Shown one piece after another: positions 1 through 5,131 of a stretch of 5,391 nt of DNA. Position numbers and translations under genes: made by a program. Source of the stretch: Nitrososphaeraceae archaeon (GTDB taxonomy: Archaea > Thermoproteota > Nitrososphaeria > Nitrososphaerales > Nitrososphaeraceae); assembly GCA_025922715.1 (NCBI GenBank), contig JAICHH010000125.1:1-5391 (forward strand), in the 5' to 3' direction. A model generated the notes under the pieces. It made no database searches, was not told the DNA's origin, and was given only the letters and a program-made list of their open reading frames with translations. Position 1 is the stretch's first letter. Each line of letters starts with the position of its first letter.

Positions 1-251
1 TATACATTTATGAAAATCTGATTTTTGAGTAAACATTATAAAGAATTCGATAAAAGATGAAGAACTCCAAACAAGTAATCAAAAGATGTCTAAAAGTTCG
101 TAACAAAATTAGAATATTAGCTGATCATTTAAGATTATTTACATTTATTAGGATCACAGAATATTATATATATATTTTATAATAATAATATCAATGTTCG
201 AAAATAATAATCGAGAATTTAAATAGATAATCTTAATATATTTTGTATTAA
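1..251. other. AT-rich upstream region without a supported gene
   Basis: This stretch is very AT-rich, with an alternating AT run around 162-178 and AAT repeats around 181-191. A 41-codon open frame on the plus strand (ATG at 57, stop at 180-182) would encode a basic peptide, but it has no recognisable motif and ends in low-complexity Tyr/Ile codons. I see no gene here that I can defend. It is most likely intergenic DNA upstream of the dehydrogenase operon. Confidence 0.5.
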
Positions 252-273
252 TTTAATATTTTATTGACGTCAA
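252..273 (+). promoter_or_regulatory. Promoter and possible operator of the dehydrogenase operon
   Basis: A TATA-like TTTAATATT lies at 252-260. Archaeal spacing of about 25 bases would put transcription start near 280-284, giving a leader of about 20 bases before the ATG at 304. Immediately downstream of the box, at 264-273, is the perfect 10-bp palindrome TTGACGTCAA. It sits between the box and the expected start site, where a bound dimeric repressor would block polymerase or TFB. That it is an operator is inference from position and symmetry only. No Shine-Dalgarno sequence precedes the ATG. Confidence 0.4.
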
Positions 274-303
274 AAAATAAATTATTAATGGGTAAAATTA
301 GAA

Positions 304-1359
304 ATGAAATCTGCTAAAATTACTGAAATTAATCAACCTCTTCAAATACAAGAAAATAAAACTCCAAAACCTAAAGGCTCTCAAGTGTTGGTAAAAGTTC
401 AATCGTCTGGAGTTTGCCATAGTGATATTCACTTATGGGAAGGAGGATATGAAGGTCCACAAGGTCAATTTTTGAAAACTACCGACAGAGGAGTAAAATA
501 TCCTTTAACGCCAGGACATGAAATTGCTGGGGTAATAGATAGTCTAGGCGAACAGACAGAAGGTTTTGCAAAGAATGAAAAAGTTCTTGTTTTTCCATGG
601 ATTGGGGAAGGACTTTGTCCTGCATGTAGAACAGGAGAAGAAAATCTTTGTGATAAACCAAGATCCTTAGGAATTTATAATGACGGGGGATATGCAGATT
701 ATGTTTTAGTACCAAGTTACAAATACTTAGTTAAACTTGGAGATGAAATTGATACTGATACAAGTGCGCCTTTATCATGTTCTGCACTTACAGCATATGG
801 TGCTGTAAAGAATGGTAATCTGACACCTAATGATAATGTAGTAATTGTTGGGACAGGAGGACTTGGATTGATGGCCATACAATTAGCAAAGGCAATAACA
901 GGTTCAAGAATAATTGCTTTAGATAGAGATAACAATAAGCTTAAAGCAGCAAAAGAAAACGGAGCTGATAATATTATCAATTCACAAAAGGAAGATCCTG
1001 TGAAAGCAGTTATGGAATTAACTGAGAAAATGGGGGCTGATGCGGTAATCGATTTTGTTAATGCTTCGTCAACAGTAGAAACTGATATCAATTTTCTTAG
1101 AAGAAGAGCAAAATTGGTATTAGTTGGACTTTTTGGTGGTGAATTAAAATTGAATTTAATTACAATGCCCACGAGGTCGTACAAATTAATTGGATCTTAT
1201 ACTGGAAGTATGAATGATTTAATAGAACTTGTTTCATTGGCAAAGAGAGGCATAATAAAACCGATTATCTCTAATAAATTCAGACTTGATGAGGCTACAA
1301 AAGCCTTAAGAATGTTAAAGGATGGTAAAATTCTTGGTAGAGGTGTAATAAATCCTTGA
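304..1359 (+). CDS. Zinc-dependent NAD(H) alcohol dehydrogenase (Sulfolobus-type)
   Basis: This is a cytosolic medium-chain dehydrogenase that interconverts alcohols and aldehydes or ketones with NAD(H). Its 351 residues are normal for the family. The GroES-like catalytic half carries GVCHSD with zinc ligand Cys38, GHE with His72/Glu73, and the LSCSALTAYGA segment with Cys159, the expected third catalytic zinc ligand. The structural zinc site is Glu102, Cys105, Cys108 and Cys116; a Glu replacing one of the usual four Cys is also a feature of Sulfolobus solfataricus ADH, which this protein resembles throughout. The Rossmann motif GTGGLG is at 183-188, and Asp207 at the end of the second strand favours NAD over NADP. 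The protein begins colinearly with Sulfolobus ADH (MKSAKITEI), supporting the ATG at 304. It is the first gene of an operon whose second gene overlaps its stop codon and encodes an aldehyde dehydrogenase. Substrate cannot be read from sequence. Confidence 0.95.
   Translation: MKSAKITEINQPLQIQENKTPKPKGSQVLVKVQSSGVCHSDIHLWEGGYEGPQGQFLKTTDRGVKYPLTPGHEIAGVIDSLGEQTEGFAKNEKVLVFPWIGEGLCPACRTGEENLCDKPRSLGIYNDGGYADYVLVPSYKYLVKLGDEIDTDTSAPLSCSALTAYGAVKNGNLTPNDNVVIVGTGGLGLMAIQLAKAITGSRIIALDRDNNKLKAAKENGADNIINSQKEDPVKAVMELTEKMGADAVIDFVNASSTVETDINFLRRRAKLVLVGLFGGELKLNLITMPTRSYKLIGSYTGSMNDLIELVSLAKRGIIKPIISNKFRLDEATKALRMLKDGKILGRGVINP
1340..1345 (+). promoter_or_regulatory. Shine-Dalgarno site for the TTG start of the aldehyde dehydrogenase
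   Basis: GAGGTG lies inside the last codons of the alcohol dehydrogenase gene, 10 bases before the TTG at 1356. It matches the archaeal anti-Shine-Dalgarno complement (GGAGGTGAT) over six bases. It supports the TTG as the true start and fits translational coupling: the upstream stop TGA (1357-1359) overlaps the start as TTGA. The first gene of the operon has no such site, so the second gene probably relies on internal initiation or reinitiation. Confidence 0.6.
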
Positions 1360-2756
1360 CAAACTCTGCTGAATTAACAACCATAAATCCGACAACAGAG
1401 GAAATTCTCAAAAAATATGCTATAATGACAAAAGATAATGTAAGTATGTTTGTAAAGAAAGCCCGAGATGCCTACAAAGAATGGGAGAAAGACTTGGACA
1501 AACGGATTGATTCTCTCTATCATGTTGCTAATGAATTAAGAAAGAACAAAGAAAATCTTTCTAGAACAGCTACAAATGAAATGGGTAAAGCAATAAAAGA
1601 AGCAAGAGCTGAGATTGATAAATGTGTATGGGCTGTTGAATATTTTGCAGATAACGGAAAGAACTTTATTCACGATGAATCTTTTAATACTGATGCAAGA
1701 AAGAGTATTATAAAATTCGAACCATTAGGCGTTATAGCAAGCATAATGCCATGGAATTTCCCATATTGGCAGGCATTAAGATTTGCTGCTCCTTCATTAA
1801 TAGCAGGAAATACAATTGTATTAAAACCAGCTAGTGCAACCATGCAATGTGGAATAGAAATTGAAAAAACCTTTGATAAAGCTGGATTATCTGAAGGAAT
1901 ATTTAAGACAGTAATAGGAGACTCTAGTGTTGCAGAAATACTCGTAGATTCAGATGTAAATGCTGTTACATTTACTGGAAGTGTTCCTGTCGGTGCCAAA
2001 GTTGCACAGAGAGCAACATCCCAATTAAAGAAGACTGTACTTGAATTAGGAGGTAGCGATCCTTTTATTGTATGTGCAGACGCCGATATTGACAAAGCTT
2101 CATTAGGGGCAGTAAAGGGTCGATTTATAAATTGTGGTCAAAGTTGTATTGCATCAAAAAGATTTATTGTAGTAAAAAATATTGCAAATGAGTTTATCGA
2201 AAAGTTTATTCAAAATACAGAGAAACTTAAAGTTGGCGATCCTTCTTCTGATGATACTGATATAGGACCACTTGTAAATTCAAAGGCATTAAAGAATATA
2301 GATGCACAAGTTAACGACTCTATTAAAGAAGGAGCGGAAGTCGTTACAGGTGGAGAACAAATAGGAAGTAAAGGTTATTTCTATAAGCCGACTATTCTTG
2401 GCAATACTACTCCAAATATGCGCATAGTAAATGAGGAAGTATTCGGGCCGGTTGCACCTATTCTTATAGCTGAAAATGAAAAGGAAGCTATAAAACTTGC
2501 AAATGACTCTGAATTCGGTCTTGGAGCTAGTATTTGGACTCAAGACCTTGAAAATGCAGAAATATTATCTAATATCATAAAATCAGGCATAGTATCTGTC
2601 AATAATGTAGTAGTTTCAGATCCTAGGGTTCCATTTGGTGGTATTAAAAAAAGCGGATTTGGGAGGGAACTATCAAGATATGGCATGCTAGAATTTGTAA
2701 ATATTAAATCAATTAGAATGTATGACCAATTAATACATGAGCACTATGTAGAATGA
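1356..2756 (+). CDS. Aldehyde dehydrogenase, succinate-semialdehyde dehydrogenase GabD1 type
   Basis: This soluble ALDH-superfamily enzyme oxidises an aldehyde to the acid with NAD(P). All landmarks are present: MPWNFPYW with oxyanion Asn134, LKPAS with Lys157, FTGS at 206-209, LELGGSDPFIV with general base Glu230, GQSCIASKRFIV with nucleophile Cys264, EEVFGP with Glu361, and the C-terminal PFGGIKKSGFGRE. LELGGSDPFIV and GQSCIA-KRFIV are hallmarks of the GabD1 branch of succinate-semialdehyde dehydrogenases, and 466 residues fits that short branch. Ser160 replaces the Glu typical of NAD-specific ALDHs (KPSE), as in NADP-using SSADHs, so NADP use is plausible. The TTG start is chosen because the family's N-terminal TINPTTEE motif lies before the first ATG (codon 24), and because of the Shine-Dalgarno at 1340-1345. 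The start overlaps the alcohol dehydrogenase stop, indicating co-expression. Exact substrate is uncertain: succinic semialdehyde or another small aldehyde. Confidence 0.93.
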   Translation: MTNSAELTTINPTTEEILKKYAIMTKDNVSMFVKKARDAYKEWEKDLDKRIDSLYHVANELRKNKENLSRTATNEMGKAIKEARAEIDKCVWAVEYFADNGKNFIHDESFNTDARKSIIKFEPLGVIASIMPWNFPYWQALRFAAPSLIAGNTIVLKPASATMQCGIEIEKTFDKAGLSEGIFKTVIGDSSVAEILVDSDVNAVTFTGSVPVGAKVAQRATSQLKKTVLELGGSDPFIVCADADIDKASLGAVKGRFINCGQSCIASKRFIVVKNIANEFIEKFIQNTEKLKVGDPSSDDTDIGPLVNSKALKNIDAQVNDSIKEGAEVVTGGEQIGSKGYFYKPTILGNTTPNMRIVNEEVFGPVAPILIAENEKEAIKLANDSEFGLGASIWTQDLENAEILSNIIKSGIVSVNNVVVSDPRVPFGGIKKSGFGRELSRYGMLEFVNIKSIRMYDQLIHEHYVE

Positions 2757-2792
2757 TAATCTATAAAGATCCCATTACTGGATAATTATATA

Positions 2793-2847
2793 TATTATTT
2801 TTTAATAAATAGATAATGACCTTAGGATTCAGCTTTAGAGGTTTTTT
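2793..2847 (+). terminator. Possible U-tract terminator after the dehydrogenase operon
   Basis: Two T6 runs, at 2798-2803 and 2842-2847, follow the aldehyde dehydrogenase stop by about 40 and 85 bases. Archaeal transcription commonly ends at such U-tracts without a stable hairpin, and no convincing stem precedes them. In DNA this AT-rich, T-runs also occur by chance, so the call rests mainly on position. Confidence 0.3.
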
Positions 2848-3161
2848 AGTGCTAGTTATATAGTAATTGCAAGAAAGTAAAACTCTGAAAAATAGAAGAC
2901 AAATTTAATTTATGGTTTCAAGATAGAGAACAAAAAACAAGAATAACAACCAACTACAAAAAGAAACGAAGATAAAATATAATTTACAATTAATCGTCGT
3001 CTATTATGCAGTTACTGAAGGTTAACGAATTGATAACTAGAGAAAGTCTGGCAATTTTCTCAAAAATGAAGTAAAAATCTAAAGATTAAGAATAATTTTC
3101 TTCAACTAATTAATTAAGCATACTCAATATGATATAACTAACACATATTATAATTATAATA
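2848..3161. other. Non-coding AT-rich gap
   Basis: No gene is supported here on either strand. Two short plus-strand frames were looked at. A 22-codon frame starts with ATG at 3006 (MQLLKVNELITRESL...). A frame of about 26 codons running to a stop near 2972 has no start codon. Neither is long enough or conserved-looking enough to call. No hairpin of note was seen. Confidence 0.5.
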
Positions 3162-3170
3162 TTTTTTAAT
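3162..3170 (+). promoter_or_regulatory. TATA-like box for the small zinc protein gene
   Basis: TTTTTTAAT is centred about 27 bases before the ATG at 3194, the spacing expected if transcription starts at or within a few bases of the start codon (leaderless or near-leaderless mRNA). No Shine-Dalgarno sequence is present, consistent with that arrangement. Confidence 0.4.
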
Positions 3171-3193
3171 TATGTTCACTATAATTAACCATT

Positions 3194-3382
3194 ATGGGAT
3201 ATGAAAATAATTCTCACGATATTTCTATTGAGAATGTTCCAGAAGAATTAGATGATCATTTTAAGAATTTTGGAAAATATGCTAGTAATGTAGATTATAA
3301 TCTATATGGGTATTGCAATTTTTGTAACTCGCGAATAGATGAATTTGGTTACTGTGCCTGTATAGGTGGATCACCAGACTGA
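3194..3382 (+). CDS. Small CxxC/CxC zinc-binding protein, unknown function
   Basis: This is a 62-residue acidic protein. Residues 1-30 are rich in Asp, Glu and Asn (SIENVPEELDDHFKNFG at 11-27), with no signal peptide or membrane segment. The C-terminal third has four cysteines, Cys41, Cys44, Cys54 and Cys56, in the pattern CxxC-x9-CxC (YCNFCNSR...YCACIGG). That spacing could bind one zinc ion as a compact knuckle. I do not recognise a named family. It resembles in style the archaeal zinc-finger microproteins with roles in regulation or protein contact, but it lacks their usual CPxCG sequence. It is monocistronic, with an apparent leaderless promoter and large non-coding gaps on both sides. 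Coding status is supported by cysteine spacing and promoter placement, not by homology. Confidence 0.65.
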   Translation: MGYENNSHDISIENVPEELDDHFKNFGKYASNVDYNLYGYCNFCNSRIDEFGYCACIGGSPD

Positions 3383-3588
3383 TATCTCTTCATAACAATA
3401 ATTGCCTAGATTAAAAAAGAATCTTCTATAATAATAGAGTGTAAGGTTCCAATCTTTACTTCTAAAACATTACTATTTGCTTGTTTAAAGCCAAGGCTTT
3501 CTTTAGTATAAATAAATAGGTTCTATTTACTCTAGAGAAGAGAAATAAAATTTCAAAAGTTAAATATTATTTAATAAGATAATATCTC
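3383..3588. other. Non-coding gap with short inverted repeats
   Basis: No gene is supported here. Three small symmetric elements occur: AAAGCC-AA-GGCTTT at 3487-3500, a 7-bp stem with a 3-base loop at 3513-3529, and the 8-bp palindrome CTCTAGAG at 3530-3537. They lie within about 50 bases of each other. The first is followed by CTTT and could be a weak terminator for the upstream zinc-protein gene, but it lies about 105 bases past the stop. Confidence 0.4.
3513..3529. repeat. Short inverted repeat (7-bp stem, 3-base loop)
   Basis: TAAATAG-GTT-CTATTTA is perfect over seven pairs. The stem is AT-rich and therefore weak in RNA. It stands 12 bases after another small inverted repeat (3487-3500) and directly before CTCTAGAG. 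Its function is unknown, and chance is quite possible in this base composition. Confidence 0.35.
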
Positions 3589-3672
3589 ATGAATCGGGAG
3601 TTTCTTTTGAAAATTAGTTACTCTTTTGTTATTTTATCATTTATTATAATTTTTGGAAATATAGAAAATTGA
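3589..3672 (+). CDS. Doubtful 27-residue membrane microprotein
   Basis: An ATG opens a 27-codon frame beginning MNREFLLKISYSF, with two basic residues before a hydrophobic stretch at about residues 11-23 (YSFVILSFIIIFG) and a short polar tail. That is the layout of a single-pass membrane microprotein. A TATA-like TTAAATATT at 3560-3568 is centred about 25 bases before the ATG, which would suit a leaderless transcript. Against it, T-rich AT-rich DNA encodes Phe/Ile/Leu runs by chance, TATA-like strings are common here, and there is no homology evidence. Confidence 0.2.
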   Translation: MNREFLLKISYSFVILSFIIIFGNIEN

Positions 3673-3678
3673 ATATAA

Positions 3679-3720
3679 CGCTTGAAGTGGGACTCGAACC
3701 CTGCAACTACATTCGCGGGT
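3679..3720 (-). pseudogene. 3' tRNA-like fragment (T-arm and acceptor strand)
   Basis: Read on the minus strand this contains GGGTTCGAGTCCC, a canonical T-loop (TTCGAGT, positions 54-60) flanked by G53/C61. It is followed by seven bases (TTCAAGC) that would be the 3' acceptor strand, then a G as discriminator at 3679. The T-stem is defective: only three of five pairs form, because positions 50/64 are A/A and 49/65 are C/C. No matching 5' half (GCTTGAA plus a D-arm) is found on the minus strand within several hundred bases upstream, and no CCA is encoded. It is therefore a remnant or an integration-site copy rather than a working tRNA. Identity cannot be assigned. The alternative is a chance match. 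Confidence 0.45.
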
Positions 3721-3769
3721 TTATACAATTAATACTAAAGAAACAATTACAAACTAAAATTAAAGATAT

Positions 3770-3966
3770 TCAATCTTCAAAGAAAGGTCTATATTGAACA
3801 TCAAAACCTGGAGAGATATTTGCAAATTGCTTTATTGTGATCATTTTACATATTTTGTCCTGTAATTCTGAATGTTCAATGAATTTCTTTTTACAAATAG
3901 GACATTTAAGTTTGCATTTTGTAAACGATGCTTTGAAAATTGCGGCAATTTCTACACCAGCAACAT
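3770..3966 (-). pseudogene. Broken small zinc-finger gene, unknown function
   Basis: An open minus-strand frame ends at TGA (3772-3770) and encodes EIAAIFKASFTKCKLKCPIC (part), then KKKFIEHSELQDKIC and the tail SPGFDVQYRPFFED. Four cysteines (C-x3-C-x2-C-x14-C) and the CPICKKKF core look like a zinc finger. The frame has no ATG, GTG or TTG before an internal Met. Traced further upstream it enters the T-rich tract after the stress-protein gene, which reads as Phe/Leu/Ile and is probably not coding. An ATG at 3966-3964 lies in the neighbouring frame and hits TAG after four codons. A single lost base just after it would restore a gene of about 65 residues. A TATA-like box lies about 27 bases before that ATG. 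I infer a recent frameshift. A rare non-standard start or a sequence error are alternatives. No family is recognised. Confidence 0.45.
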
Positions 3967-4010
3967 AGAAAAAAGAAGAAAATAAATAGATAAAAAGAAA
4001 TAAATTAAAT
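3967..4010 (-). terminator. T-rich tract after the stress-protein gene, also holding a TATA-like box
   Basis: Directly after the stress-protein stop (4011), the minus strand is pyrimidine-rich, with T-runs including T5 at 3992-3996 and T6 at 3969-3974. This is a good candidate archaeal U-tract terminator. The same stretch contains CTTTTTATC (about 3989-3997), centred about 27 bases before the ATG at 3966, so it may also serve as promoter of the broken zinc-finger gene downstream. Both readings rest on composition and spacing only. Confidence 0.35.
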
Positions 4011-4604
4011 TTATTGTATTATTAAAACAGGTTTACTAATGCTGCTTATTATTTTTCTGACATCACTAAATAAGGAGCTAAACCAAGAATCTATATGAGA
4101 AGTTAACATAACTACCAAGTCATAATTATTATTATCAATTTCATTTACTATTTCATCAACTACATTACCAGTCAGAAATTTATAAGAAACTTTATTTTTA
4201 CATCCTGCTTCTTGGCATTTCTTTATTTTTTCTTCCATAGCATCTATTACCTCACCTTTAATCTTTCTATGATAGTCTTGATTATCCATTTGTGACATCT
4301 CATGGGAGCCTTCTAAGGAAACATCTCCAAATTTTTCAACGTCTTTTAGTATACGTAGTATGTGCAATTCTGCACCTGTAGAATTCGATAGAGAGACTGC
4401 ATAATTAAGTGCTTTATTTGATATATCTTTTCCATCGTCAGTAACCAGTATTTTCTTAAAAGAAGGGATGGTATCTTTTGAAATATGATAACCTTCTATT
4501 TCTTTAAGTTCATGATTTTCTGGTTCGATTTCTGATATACTACTTCCATCAGGATTTATAATTTCTTTTCCATCGGAAGTTGGAATGTCTTTATCACTAC
4601 TCAT
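4011..4604 (-). CDS. Universal stress protein (UspA) family with degenerate nucleotide loop
   Basis: The 197-residue protein has two parts. Residues 1-46 are an acidic, Ser/Asp/Glu-rich, probably disordered extension. Residues 48-197 form one Usp domain: SFKKILVTDDGKDISNKAL (first strand with Asp56/Asp57 and helix), a second strand near HILRIL, a linker with helix (KGEVIDAMEEKIKKC), LTGNVVDEIVNEI, the strand YDLVVMLTS, and the final KPVLIIQ. ATP-binding Usps carry G-x2-G-x9-G-(S/T) after the fourth strand; here the segment is LTSHIDSWFSSLFSDVRKII, with none of those glycines. ATP binding is therefore unlikely, and the protein probably acts as a dimeric non-nucleotide-binding Usp. Function of the family is stress-linked and generally undefined. 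The acidic extension is unusual, since many Usps begin within a few residues of the first strand. It is the only intact gene on the right side of the window, with a leaderless-type promoter. Confidence 0.88.
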   Translation of the reverse strand: MSSDKDIPTSDGKEIINPDGSSISEIEPENHELKEIEGYHISKDTIPSFKKILVTDDGKDISNKALNYAVSLSNSTGAELHILRILKDVEKFGDVSLEGSHEMSQMDNQDYHRKIKGEVIDAMEEKIKKCQEAGCKNKVSYKFLTGNVVDEIVNEIDNNNYDLVVMLTSHIDSWFSSLFSDVRKIISSISKPVLIIQ

Positions 4605-4622
4605 AATATAATGTTTGATTAC

Positions 4623-4632
4623 AAATATATAA
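4623..4632 (-). promoter_or_regulatory. TATA-like box of the universal stress protein gene
   Basis: On the minus strand TTATATATTT is centred about 24 bases before the ATG at 4604, so transcription should start at or very close to the start codon. No Shine-Dalgarno sequence lies between, consistent with leaderless translation. Confidence 0.5.
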
Positions 4633-4708
4633 CTTAGAAGCTTGATAAGAACATATTTTTATAATTAAAGGTTATTGAACTAGGTTAAATATTAAACCCA
4701 GCTGTTCT

Positions 4709-5051
4709 TTAGTTGTTGTTGTTGGTATTTACGTCTGAATTAACTGACTTTACGTAACTGGTATTTGTTCTTAGTAAAGTCTTTAGATTATCATGTGCCT
4801 GTTCGAGTGCTGTATTGTATACTCTCAAATTTGAGAGCTAGATTATTATTTATTAGATTGCTGGCATTTAACAGACAACTTGTAAAGTTATTTACCATTA
4901 CTGCGTGATTTTCAACAATTTCCTGTGGATTATACAAATACCATAATCCATATGAGGAGTTTACACCACTGTTTTTGTCTACCTGTGATTGAAAAGAGCC
5001 TATTACTTGTTTTTCTGCTTTGATAAAGTCAGAAGCAATGAATAATCACAT
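4709..5051 (-). pseudogene. Decayed ~113-codon gene, possibly phasin-like
   Basis: The minus strand reads like protein in two frames. The first frame starts at ATG (5051-5049), meets TGA at codon 2 (5048-5046), then stays open to TGA at 4793-4791 and includes DFIKAEKQVIGSFQSQ, SYGLWYLYNPQEIVENH and MVNNFTSCLLNASNLINN. The second frame opens after a TAG near 4840 and encodes LRVYNTALEQAHDNLKTLL, then RTNTSYVKSVNSDVNTNNNN, ending at TAA (4711-4709). The total of 343 bases leaves one base over, so the damage is a +1 (or -2) shift plus one nonsense codon. A TATA-like CTTTTATAC (5075-5083) sits about 28 bases before the ATG, supporting it as the original start. The helical, amphipathic, low-Cys composition and the ALEQAHDNLKTLL helix recall phasin-like granule proteins, but that is a weak resemblance. 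The 3' end carries four Asn codons (AAC repeats). Confidence 0.55.
4822..4837. repeat. Perfect 16-bp palindrome at the frameshift site
   Basis: CTCTCAAATTTGAGAG equals its own reverse complement over all 16 bases. It lies inside the decayed gene, in the interval where the reading frame must change: the downstream frame opens at this palindrome, and the upstream frame stays open through it. It could fold into a cruciform or hairpin and promote slippage or templated indels. Alternatively it could be a protein-binding site. Chance is less likely at this length than for the shorter palindromes in the window. Confidence 0.75.
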
Positions 5052-5074
5052 TCTATATATATTATTTTCTTATT

Positions 5075-5083
5075 GTATAAAAG
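5075..5083 (-). promoter_or_regulatory. TATA-like box of the decayed phasin-like gene
   Basis: CTTTTATAC on the minus strand is a good archaeal box A match, centred about 28 bases before the ATG at 5051. It appears intact although the gene behind it has a stop at codon 2. A second TA-rich string (TATATATA, about 5053-5061) is too close to the ATG to serve it. Confidence 0.4.
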
Positions 5084-5131
5084 TTATCTATTATTGATAA
5101 CTTTTTATTTTAATTCTATCCTGTATTGCCA

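Noticed and set aside
57..182. 41-codon plus-strand frame with basic N-terminus
   Set aside because: It ends in AT-repeat-derived Tyr/Ile codons, has no recognisable domain, and has no clear promoter at the expected spacing.
479..715. Minus-strand frame inside the alcohol dehydrogenase
   Set aside because: The plus strand encodes zinc-ligand motifs of a known family over the same bases; the antisense frame is a shadow.
717..1184. 155-codon minus-strand frame inside the alcohol dehydrogenase
   Set aside because: Shadow of the Rossmann-domain coding sequence, with Ser/Ile/Pro-rich antisense composition and no motif.
1670..2095. 141-codon minus-strand frame inside the aldehyde dehydrogenase
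   Set aside because: Antisense shadow over the catalytic Asn/Glu region of a clear ALDH gene.
2289..2543. 84-codon minus-strand frame inside the aldehyde dehydrogenase
   Set aside because: Antisense shadow with no independent promoter or motif evidence.
3006..3074. 22-codon plus-strand frame beginning MQLLKVNELITRE
   Set aside because: Too short to judge without conservation data; nearby TATA-like strings are not informative in this composition.
3973..4018. Hydrophobic N-terminal extension of the zinc-finger frame, resembling a membrane segment
   Set aside because: It is the translation of the T-rich tract after the stress-protein stop, has no start codon, and is better explained as a terminator/promoter region.
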